A stretch of DNA of 64,000 nt from Phylloscopus collybita (taxonomy: Eukaryota > Chordata > Aves > Passeriformes > Phylloscopidae): assembly GCA_027886175.1 (NCBI GenBank), contig JAJNNQ010000006.1, positions 4,712,001 to 4,776,000 of the forward strand, in the 5' to 3' direction. The notes beneath the pieces were generated by a model. It did no database searches. It saw only the letters and a list, made by a program, of their open reading frames with translations, and was not told the origin of the DNA. Shown here piece after piece: positions 50,001 through 61,100 of this stretch. A program made the position numbers and the translations under genes. Positions within the stretch are counted from its first letter, which is position 1; every line of letters starts with the position of its first letter.

Positions 50001-52023
50001 TTAGCGATACATCCACAGTACACAGTTTGTGGGCATATTTTAGAGATATATCTGGAAGAATTCAAAATCAAAGAAGAGGTATAATAACAACAGAAAATAG
50101 AGGTTTGTGAAACATCGCCTGTAGGAGAAGTTTGAAAAAAGTGTTTGTTTAGAATCTGTGCATGTTTAAACTAACAAGGACTGGGGTGAAGCATAATAAG
50201 TCTGTATATATGAAGTTGTTATAAATAGGATGGTTCTTGCTTTTTCTTTTCTTTTTTGTTTAGTTTTCTGGGAGAAGTATTTAAATTATATTTGAGAGAG
50301 AACTTTACTATAAAGATTTGTAGGCACTGAAGCAGGCTACCCCTGTAAGTTAAAAAATACACTTTCCTGGAGATTTTTAAAGCAGGTTAAATGCACATTT
50401 GTCACTGATATCTAGGTTTATTTTAAACTATCCAGGGCCAGAGCATGCACTCTAATCCTGCTTTTTATGGTGCCAAATTTAAATATGGAGATGTATTGCA
50501 CTGTCTAATTCTGAGTAAAACATATTAAAAGAGAATACTTGCTCTGATCCATTACTCAGCTTCTCTCTGTGAACATCTTCTTCATCTTGAAGAGCTCGTC
50601 ATGGTAGAGAATTGCAGGGAATGTGGATTATGTTGTGTCCCAACAATAATATGCAACATTTAACATGTTCCTGGCTCAGAGAGAGAGCTGCAGAACGATT
50701 ACTAATGGAACTCAGTGAAACTTTGTCTAGTCTCTGTACTTCAGTGATACACGATGCCATGTATCAGCCTCTGTGCACCTACTGCCCAGTCTGATCTCCA
50801 GAATGGCAGGACAGCTGGTTTCCATTCCCTGCTGCTGCTTCCTCCTATTCCAGCTGCTGCACTCAGATAACCTCCCTTCCCCAAGTGGGCTTCATATGGT
50901 TTGAAAGGGACTTAATGTACCTCAGTGCATAGGGAACTTTTGATGCATATTTCATCATGTTTCAGTTCTTTCTACAGGGAACACTGCATGTATAACAGAT
51001 GTTCCCTGACTACTACCCTTTCCTGAAGGTGACATGCCCTTTTTTGTGTTTCATCTCTAATGTATATAGAGCTGGTAATGCCAGCGTGGTACTAAAAAAT
51101 AGTGCTCCATGGCTGCCCCTGTACTGCATGCCAAGCTATATTTAATTCCATCTGCTCCCCTCTGCAGCATGAAATGGAGAAGAGCATATGCCCAGTACAA
51201 CCAAGTCACACTGTGGCAGATAATACCCCTTTATTTCAGACAAGTATAGGCATTTTTTTTAAATTTAGGACCCTATTCTTCTAGTTTTTTCATACATAAA
51301 TTGTTTCATATAAATTAGTGGGGATGTTAATGCAATTAACAAATGCAAAAAATGCATGGTCTTTTATTATATCTTATTATTATTTTATTATTAATGCAAT
51401 ATCATTTATATTGTATATGTAGTGTGTGTCTATGTATGTCCACATACATACTCATAAATACAAAAATAAGACATCATTAACTGATGTCCTTGAAAACTTA
51501 ATTTTGTAATCTATGTAAATCTATAACATTATAGAAAACTTAATGCTTTGCAACATTTTATGCTTGCTTCTTTTAAAACTGCAACTATGAGAACAATTCA
51601 CAAATCTGTTTACACAAAACACTCAATTTACACCGTAAAAGTTGTTTTGGAAAGCATAATAATTCTGAGGCAAAAGCTGTCAGGTTAAAATAGAGTATAT
51701 AATTGAAAAGCGGCACTTTACTAATAAAGTTTTTAAATATCTATTTAATAATGTATAGCATTATCTGACCCAATTTTTATTTGAACAAAAGAATACAGTT
51801 CTTATATAAAAAGTGCAGTTTAGGTTGTGCATCGACAAAAACCCTAGGCAGCTACAGAGCCCAAACCACCTTTCAAGGTCCAAATCAAATATAAAAAAAA
51901 AACCAAACCAACCCAGAAACAGAACTGTGCCTGTTCTGACCCTGTGGAGAGACTTTTGCAGCACATCTGTAATCTTCATGGCCCGGGGAAGTGTATATGG
52001 GATCTGTGTGTGCTGCTGAATAT

Positions 52024-52083
52024 GAATATTCCTGCACTCTGTGGAGTATTCCTACACTTTATAGAATATTCTTGCATTTCATG
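52024..52083. repeat. Three tandem 20-bp units
   Basis: GAATATTCCTGCACTCTGTG, GAGTATTCCTACACTTTATA and GAATATTCTTGCATTTCATG lie end to end. The consensus is GAATATTCCTGCACTTTATG. A diverged minisatellite of three copies in intron 3; each unit opens with a palindromic GAATATTC or close variant. Confidence 0.85.
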
Positions 52084-52399
52084 TCTCTGATTAGTTTTAG
52101 CAAGTCAGACTTCTTTTCAATATTACTAATTTGACTTGACTTCCTGTCCCTTATCCTTATGGTATTTTGTTGTTGTTGAAAAAGTTCACATAAATTACTT
52201 CTTTTTGAGAGGAAGTGCATGGAGTAGAGCAGGATGGAGAAAAAAGAATACACTGAATACTGAAGCTACTGCTGTGAGGAGAGTTTTAAACACAGCTTAA
52301 TTTGCCAGTGTTCTGTGGCTGCTTTTTCGCTTTTTTGTAGTACCATAGCACATAAATAACAAGGGCACATTGCTGAACTGGACCATAAAAATTATTTTG

Positions 52400-52512
52400 A
52401 AAAAACCAAACACACGAAAAAAAACCCAAAAAACCCCACACCCACAAACAAACACAAACAAAAAACAAGAAACCAAAAGCCATGAAAACCCAACAACAAC
52501 CGCCCCTCTAAA
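52400..52512. repeat. A/C-rich low-complexity tract
   Basis: About 110 bases made almost only of A and C (AAAAAACCAAAC, CCCAAAAAACCCC, ACAAACAAACAC words). It is the complement of the GT-rich tracts near 3.5, 8.2 and 13.4 kb. The Trp/Gly/Phe/Val frame on the minus strand is a repeat translation. Confidence 0.88.
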
Positions 52513-52997
52513 CAAAAAAAAATTCTTTTGACATTCACGTTTGCAATAAACTAATAAGTCAAGTAGTTTGGATTTCCAAAACAAAACTTGCCTCAAAATT
52601 TTCTTTTTTCATTACATTGATTGTGAAAATAAAATCCCACCAGGTGTTTATTGATAACTTTTGTTTATACAAAAACATTGGCAATACCTATATTTTTGTT
52701 ACATTTCGAGTCTATTTTATTCATTCTTCATTATTAATGCATATTTTCATTCCTTTCTTTTTAATTTTATATGTTTTATTTTCTGTGAATTCACGTTCTT
52801 TTTCTTATTATATGGAGAACAGCAGAAATATGTTGCTAAAATTTTGGCACAAGAAAAGAGCCTACCAAACACAGGCTAGACAGTTACTGATTTGTATGAA
52901 TTCACCTTCCTTTTCCTATTGAGAATTCTTACCCCAATCACTAATTCATCATTATTTTACAGTGATTTCAGGAGATGTGTAGCCTTCATAAGTATGG

Positions 52998-53047
52998 CAA
53001 AATAAGCCAGTATTTAAAGCCTCAAAATAAACCAGTATTTAAAGCCT
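52998..53047. repeat. Two abutting 25-bp copies
   Basis: The 25-base unit 52998-53022 is repeated at 53023-53047 with a single difference (AAGCC versus AACCAG region: G to A). The near identity suggests a recent tandem duplication. Confidence 0.92.
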
Positions 53048-53929
53048 GAGAACTTCATTGCTACTTAGAACCTAAAGATTACTTTAAATTCTTTAAAGAC
53101 GTAGATTCAGATGTCAGTAGAAGCTCAGATTTATTATAAACTTATTAAACAACTTTTTCTGATATGCAGAAGTCTGGAAAGACAGAGTGAGAGTTAGCGG
53201 AAGAAAAAGAAAAAAGTATTAACTAAGAAGTTAAGGGTCTGGGAACATGACCTGTAACACAGAGGAGAAAAGAAAATGAAATAAGCAATCAAAACACATT
53301 CAGATTTCCTAGGAAGTAAGAAACTATTAGAGGTAGTATTCTTTTTTAAAATTTAATTCTCTACCAAAAGTAATAAAAATTTGTAATTTTCCTAGAGACA
53401 AGCTGCATTTAAATATTTTTAAACTGGAAATAGCTCATATCAGAGAGGAGCTTGCTTTTTGAAGAAGTTCGTCAAGGTCAGCAGACAAACCATGGTCACC
53501 TTGCCCATATGGAATCAACACAGTGTGCTCTTTTTTTGTTTTGTTATAAATCTACATAATATAAACTTGTATTTTTAATTGAATGTCAGGTAATATGATT
53601 CTTTTGCATAAGCCTTTGTATTAAAAAAAGCCTATGTATTAAAAGAAAAAAAAGTTTTCACAAAACTTAGATGATATTTTTCCTTTAGATGTGTGAACAT
53701 AACACTCTGGAAATAGGAAAAAACAAGAAAATGATAAGTTTAAGACAGCTAAAAGTACTTTTCAAAATCTTAATGAAATTCAGGATATTCTAGTTAGTGG
53801 CATCTTCATTTAGAGTGGATTTAACATTTCCAAAATGGATTTGAAATTAAGACACGGGTTTGTTTTCTTCTAAATATTTGGTCCTCTAAAAATAAAACAA
53901 ACTGGAAAGACCTGAATGTTTTGTTAGTT

Positions 53930-53973
53930 AAAAAAAAAAAAAAAAAAAAAAAAAGAAAAAAGAAAAAAAAAAA
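53930..53973. repeat. A-rich run
   Basis: Twenty-five A, then G-interrupted A runs. The Phe-rich frame on the minus strand is the translated repeat. Confidence 0.95.
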
Positions 53974-56900
53974 GCTTCCCAAACCTGTACATTTGCAACC
54001 CTGTTGAAGGAAAGAACAGGAAAGAACAGCCACATGTTCTCAGGAACCTTGTCCTTATCATTTCACCTACTATCTCACCTATATCTGAGCTAGTTGCCCT
54101 AATACTTTATAGTTAATTAGTTAATTAGGACTCTCTAAAATTACTGAGGAGTGAGTTACTTCTAGAGTATGAATCTTTTGATCTGTTTAAGATGAATCAC
54201 ATCCTCTTTACTGTTAGTAAAAGATGACTAACTGATATAAATAACTGTATATATCTAAACCTTTGAAAGAAGACTTTCTTCTCAGATTTTGAGGGAATGA
54301 GCTTTTTGCAAACTGACTATTGTTTATTAGCACTTTTTGGCTTCTGTATTTTTTATTTATGTTATAAGTGTCAATTGTTCCAGCCCAAGTTTATTCTAGA
54401 GACATCATCATGAATTTATTTAGCAAATCTTTCCCATTTCATCAGCCATGCTGCAGAGGTGTTGAATCTCTCTTCCATGGCAGAAATTTGATTTCTGTTT
54501 GCATGGCTATTGTTCCCTCTTCTACGTATTTGCAGATGGGAACTGGTTTTTTTCCCTTACAAAATTGGGCGACTGTGTAAGGTGCATTATTTTTTATGCT
54601 TTGCTTAAATATTTATCTACTTGGCTTTTGGTTTGGATTCCTATGGCCAAATTGATAGTGCCAGAAGCAATGGAGTATAGTGTGTTGGAGGTTTAAAATT
54701 AGAATCAGAGATCAACCTTTTAAAAAGCCTTATATGCTGAAATGCTTTACTGAAATGACTCCAGGAGAGAAAGGCATGGTCTTAGATTATATGGACTTCT
54801 TAAAATCAACATAAATTAACCTATTTATCTGGCTGCTGAAACTATTTAATTTAAGTTAATCAACTATCAAGGGATGAATAAGTATATTAATTTAAGGATT
54901 AATTTCTGTGTAAAATATCTGTACCTTACATAACGTTAATCTTCAGTAAATTTTTATCGTTTGGTGAATGGAAGTAATTTATGAACTTGTTAAGCCTAGC
55001 TCCTTATAACATCTGAGACAGTACTTGTATGTTCATTAAATAGCAATGGACTAGCTGTTAATCCCCAGCAAATACGTTTAAGAATCAACTGGCATTTCAT
55101 AAACATACAGTAGCGATCCTATTAAATCTAAGTAAATATTTGTTTAAGATACTTCAAGTCTATCCCATTTTATCACACCGACTGTAGGGTGTGCCACTAT
55201 GATGGCAAGGTGAGGTTTATCTGCATGAGAACACCTGCCACTCTCCTCTCAACTCCATCACCGGAGACAGCTGCTGGAGGTGTTGCACATGCTGGCACAA
55301 AGAGGTCTCCTTCTAACCTTTCTGCACTGTGTCCCCGAAAGAGATAAACTAAACTAAATATATATTCATATAACTACGTGAATGTCAGAGTTTTCTGCCA
55401 AATAGCTGTGTGAAACGGGGTTGTCATATTTTTTCACACTTCTAGATGACATATCTTTGCCAACAACGCTTCACAATATAGATCTGGTCTCACAAGTTGC
55501 TATTCAGCATCAGTGTCATTGATAGAGAATATAGTCTGCTTTCTTGCAGAGGCTCATGCAGAGAAAGACTGAACTGCATTTTTGGCAACTTGAACACTGT
55601 TTTCAGGAATATGTTACACACCTTCTCATGTATAGATTAACCCTAATAACAACTCTTTAACTCTGTAAGTGCCTCTGAGAGCCATGTCAGAAAGTAAGTC
55701 TGTTATATTGTACATCACTCAAATACTTATGACTGTCTTCTGCTTTTGTGTTTGCTCTTTCAGTTTTGTTAGCATAAAAACAAGTAGCAGAATAACCATC
55801 TTATCTGGATTATTTTTTTCTCTCTCTCTCTCAAGGTAGCTGCTTTACACTGGGAAATTTGAGTATTTTCTTCTGTGGTTCAGTTTACTATTTTTTACCC
55901 AAAACAAAATGTTTGTTTGGTTGATTGATTCAATATTTAACTACTTTTACGAAGGATGAGAAAATAGAAAAGCAGTTTATAAAATAAAAAAAATTCCCCC
56001 TCCCCATTTTAAGCTAAAAAATAGTGATTCCTTGTGAAAATATTAATTGGACAGTTTTAAATTACTACAGGTTGCTATTTCAGAAATTATAGAAAATGTA
56101 ATTTAGACTAAAGGCCCATATAATAATTTATGCTTTGCTATTTACAGCTAAATTTGTAGTTCACAAAATATTCTAAGTTTATCTATTTTGCAGAACAGGA
56201 AAGCAAAAGTGTTTATTACTGAAAAGAGTGTAAACATTTCTTCAATTTACATCCTTACACAGCTTTTAATATCTCTATATCTTGCCTTGTATCAATAGAG
56301 CAAATATGGGCCAATTTAATCCCTTAATATTCCTTCTGATTTTAGAAGGAATATTAAAAACCCTCAGCTTTTTGAAAGTTAACTAAGTTTTTTTATTTAT
56401 TACCATCAGAAAATTTCACTCTGAGAAAGATAAGAATTTAATACTATGATAATTCTATTCCTGGAAAAAAATAGAAGAGATTTTGAAAAGGAAGGACTTC
56501 AAGCTGAAAGCAGTAACTTAGTAATAATATTGGACATATAAAAAATATTGAAGAGGTAGGTAAATTTTCTATTGGACATATGAAATTTTTAACTGCATTT
56601 TTTCTGTGACTTCTCATACTTCAGGCCTCATCTTTCTTTTTCTATCTCACCATTCCTGTGTAGATTGTAAAATGTAGCTTGTCTGGAGCAGTCATCCTGG
56701 TAGCTACATATGCATTTGATTTTATGAAACTAAATTCTTAATAAGGAATTCTTTTAATTTTTTGATACAGGTAATTTAATATCTTTTATTAAACTGAACC
56801 AAGCTAGTACTTAAAAATAGCTCTCTGACATTCAGAATAATGGATATGAAAGCAAGAGTAATAAAAATTGCTGGGAAGGTGCAGTGCAAGCACTGATTCA

Positions 56901-57511
56901 GCAACTACCACACTGATTTAAACATTTTCTTTGGTACATAAGATATTAATCTGTAGGAGTTTAAAAGCATATGAGAACAACCGTGTCTAGAAAGGGTTGA
57001 CATGTGGATGTTACACATGGGGTAACAGACTCTGACTCATTGTGCAGTCTAGGGCAACTGTGCTATACCTATGTCCTTCACTTACAGCAGCTGAAGGTAA
57101 TTCAATCATCCACCCAAATGCCATATCTGAGTCACCTTGTGGAATTTCCCGTTACTCCAGCATTTGCACAAAGACTTCAGGACAATTACAGCAATTGTAC
57201 AATTAAGGGCCTAAAGAAAAGAATGCAAGAAAAAAATTTAAAAAAAGACACATTTTTCATCAAACCCATGAGGATTTTTTGTTCAGTGACTTTGTGTAAA
57301 GGTATTACAGACCCTTAGCTTGTCCTGCACAACAATCTCTACAACTTTGGTGTGTGTACAAACACACTGCTTTTGACTGACACCTGCCACCTGATCATTT
57401 CACTGGCAGTGCCTAGTTCTTGCTTTAGGAGAAACAGTAAATAATTATTTCCTATTAGTCTTCTCAGTGACAATCACGATTTAAAAATCTTTTCATATTT
57501 TCCCTTTGTTG

Positions 57512-58140
57512 TGTCTTCTTCAAGCTGAAAAATCTTAGTCTATTTAATCTGTTCTCTTATGAAAGCCTTTTCATAACTTTGATCATTTTTGCTGCTCTTT
57601 TTTGTCTTTTCAGTTCTATTATATTCTTTTGAACATGGCATGAGCAGATCTGAATACAGAAGTCTAGACACAGCAGCTATGGATTAAAAGAGTAATGTTT
57701 TGTGGTTTAATCTCTATCTTTTCCAAAATACCTTCTTATTCTAACTTCTGTCTTGATGAATTATGAGCTGACATCTTCATTTAACTGTCCAGACTAATAC
57801 AGAGATCAGTTTTAGAGTCTCTTGCTTGTGTATTGAGAGTTGTTACTCTTTTCCATCATGCATATTACCTGCAGTTGTTGACGCTGAATCTCATGTGCCA
57901 TTTTACTGTAGTCATTCAGTTGCATGACATCTATCTGCAGCTCTTCACAGTCTCAGATTTTACTACTTGCTTTTGTTTGCACCAAAGCTAATTTAAGTGA
58001 TAGTGTTACAATTCTCCAATTTCATATTTGGATTCCATATGGTATGATGATTTGTTAGTAGTCATTTTAACCTATTAATCTTTTCATTCCAAACAGTTTT
58101 AATGACTCATTTCTATCCCCAGAATATCTTCATTGTAGGA
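57512..58140 (-). mobile_element. Probable ancient CR1/L3-type LINE remnant
   Basis: Two passages resemble old amniote CR1/L3 elements read on the minus strand. First, 57515-57700 ('tcttcaagctgaaaaatctt...gatcatttttgctgctcttt...gcatgagcagatctgaatac') follows the 'ctccaggctgaacaa...gatcatctttgtggccct' section. Second, 57885-57960 ('gaatctcatgtgccatttta', 'tgcagctcttcacagtctca') follows the 'gaatttcatctgccatttt...gtagctcttcgcagtc' section. Their order is right for one element. T-rich DNA to about 59330 could belong to it but was not matched. Confidence 0.5.
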
Positions 58141-60559
58141 ATCACACTGGGTTCCTTCTTTTCAAAGCTTTATATATATTTTAGGAGTGAGTACTTGTGA
58201 CCTTATCTTCTTTAAGCGCTCTGTATATGCAGTAAACTTCACTGATCCCCTGGCAGACTTTTACTTTTTCTGACTTTTGTTAATAAGGGTTCTCATTAAT
58301 TTCTGTGTCATGAACAAATGGTCTTCAAAACCTTTTTCATACTTTCCTACAATATTGTAGCATTTTATGTGTTGGACTTCATGTTTTTTTCTCATCCTAA
58401 TTTGCTCACAATTTTGACATTTTTTAAGAGTATCTTTTTACTCTTAATGGCCTTCTTTGGTCTGCTGTTTCACCAAGCTGGCTATTTTTTTTGTCCTTTA
58501 AAAGCTTTTTTGATAAGTGGTATACAGTTTCTCTGAACTCCTAATATAGTATCTTTAGGCAGTCTGTCATGCTATCTGTGAGGATTTAGTCTTTTAGTTG
58601 TCCTCTTCAATTTCCTTTCAAAAAGCTTTGTCGTGTTCACACAGTTCCCAGGTTTGTTGTTTTTTTTTTTTTCAGTTAAATGATATTGTATGCTTTTTTT
58701 TCTTCCTTTTTCCTTTTTCTGTAGACATTACATTTAAAAGCTTATTGTCCAGCATTACAGTGTAACTTCTAGTTACTTTTTCTGCCTGGACTGTTGAATG
58801 CTAAAAAGTGTATTGAGTAAGCACTGTTTATCCTCTCCTGAGCTCTTTGACTAGTTTTTATAAGTTCACTGTACTTAATCTTTCTTATATAATTTGTATC
58901 TTGGAATTATAATTATGCTCTGTTACACCGGCTATTTTCTTTCCATTACCTTTGTGAGGTATCTTTTACATTGCATTCCTCTCCTAGAGCCAGCTGCTGG
59001 AGTTCTTATCTTTTAAACTTAAAAAAAAAAGTGCAGAATCAAGTAAATACTTGATTTTGGTCTGGCTACAGATTTTTATGTGCCCTGTTCAATTAGGATT
59101 TTATTTATTGAAGTTCTTCTTTGCTATTCCATCTCTGAATGCTATCAACTTTTACTCTACCCTATTTTTTTTCCTTTTTCACTTTACAGTTTTTGACTTC
59201 ATTCTAGTTGACAAGTTATCTGAGATTACATGCTTTTCTATACCTGTCACTTGTCTTCAATCTAAAAACATTATCATAGACAATTCAAATGTCACCAGTT
59301 TTTTCTTCTGCTGGTTTGCATAGTACCTAGTCTACTTGAATGTGTTCCATTCATTGCAAACATTTCCTTGGTTGCTATTTAAAATATACCCTTCTCTTAT
59401 CAATTTTCAGCCCAAAAGAATATATAAGCTTTAGCATGTAAAATTCAGAAAGTAGAAATAGCATCCTGCAGAAATGTGGAAATGATGCAGAAATGTGATG
59501 TCATTTTCAGTTCTTTCTTAGGCCATTACAGTAAGACAGAAAAGAAAAAAAAGAAGACACATTTATTCCAAATCAATTAAAGAGAGATCCTTAGCTGTCT
59601 CTTTTTCATCTTGAATTTTATCTTTTGCTTGTGATTCAATTGAATCAATTCTGCTTCTTCATAATGAATTTTTATGAGAGAGAGAGAGACTTGATAGTTA
59701 TACCTGTAACTAATGTTCAAGTAAAATTCAATGTTGCACTTCCTTTTTACTGGAAAAAAACACCCACACCTTATATTGGTTGTCTCTGATGACTGACACT
59801 GATTTCCTATTTTCAGATCCTTCTGGTTTTTATTCTCACTCTTCCTGGGAGTTTTGGAAGCTAAGAATAACCTTTTAAAGTACATATACAGACAATGTCC
59901 ATTTTTCCTTGGTGTACTAGTAATAGAATGCATCAAAGGCAACAATGATATTTTTATTTTTCCCTTGTTACACAATTTTCCAAATTACTGTTTTAGGCTT
60001 GTACCTTACCCTATTATCATTTTGACTTTTCTCATCCTTGGAAAAATACTTCTAGAAATATTTCACACCCTATTGTTGCAGAATTCCACTTATGAATGAA
60101 AACATCCGTTATTATTACCGTTTTCCCTCAATCTAGCAAAAATCTTAAAGTTTTTATATTTTTCTACACTGAAGCAGCTGTGAAAACTTGTCCAAATTAA
60201 CATTGCAGGTGGATTAGTCAAATCATTTTAGAGCTATTTATTTTTATCTTTATTTAGACTTAAAGTACAGTCAGTCAGTTTGCCTGAATTTAAATCCAAA
60301 GTGAATCCAAAGTGCCAAACTGAATAAGAGTAAAGAGAATCAGAGCATTTTAGATCTGAATAAGAATTAGGAAAAAAAAGTAATGAAAAGAGTAAGAGTA
60401 TAACAAGAAGAGTATAAGAATATCGACTTAGAGGTTTGATGCAATTGCACAAATCTTCTTTGTCTGTTTAACTGATAAGGATTAATTTTTCAGAGTGCTT
60501 CAGTGCAGCCTCAGACAGAAGTAGGTGTGCTTTTACATGCTCTGGTGTACACTATGGAG

Positions 60560-61100
60560 GTCTTTCATCAAAGCAATGCCTTAAGATTCTTTTTCCTCCT
60601 GATGTCCCAACCTCTTTTATGGACTGCACTGGGGGCTGTTTGGGTTGATGTAGCTCCTGAATAGGCTGCCAGAGCTTTGCGGGGATTGCTGCATCTTCTT
60701 GGTGGAGTCTGGCAGACACAAGTCATTACACATGAAAGAGGGATGTTAGTAATGCATCCTCATTCACCCGTTGCTCAGATTCTATCAGGCAACACCCTCG
60801 TGCTCTTACTTTGTGCAAATAAACCATTGCACTCTGATGTCAGTGGTTCTCTGACCCTGGAACTGAGCTTAATAGCCTGGCAACAGGCACAACTTGTAGT
60901 CTTACCCTGCGGTACAGAAAAGTCACCTCTTTGTGTAACCATCAATGTCCATTTCACAGAATTTCTGTAAAGCTTCAAGGTAGAATCCAAGAACATTATG
61001 TATGCTAAGCAGAAGGATCACACAGCCATGAATCCTGGCTATGCTGACTTCTGAATCATGTCTGCAACATGAGAGCTGGATCAGGCCAAAGGTGTGCTCA
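60560..61100. other. Unassigned segment with higher GC in intron 3
   Basis: GC is visibly higher than in neighbouring intron sequence, and a 97-codon + frame (60677-60970, TTG start) is open. I see no domain, no splice-site pair framing it and no recognised transposon. It could be a decayed element or a conserved non-coding block; left unassigned. Confidence 0.3.

Noticed and set aside
57004..57318. 104-codon + frame, checked as a possible small gene or the missing last PCDH17 exon
   Set aside because: The sequence does not match the PCDH17 tail, and it has no recognised domain and no framing splice sites.
59577..59975. 132-codon minus frame
   Set aside because: Lys/Asn/Ile-rich product of AT-rich DNA without family resemblance or splice context.
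60677..60970. 97-codon + frame as a retroviral or gene remnant
   Set aside because: No motif of gag, pol or env, no LTR ends and no matching frame continuing on either side.
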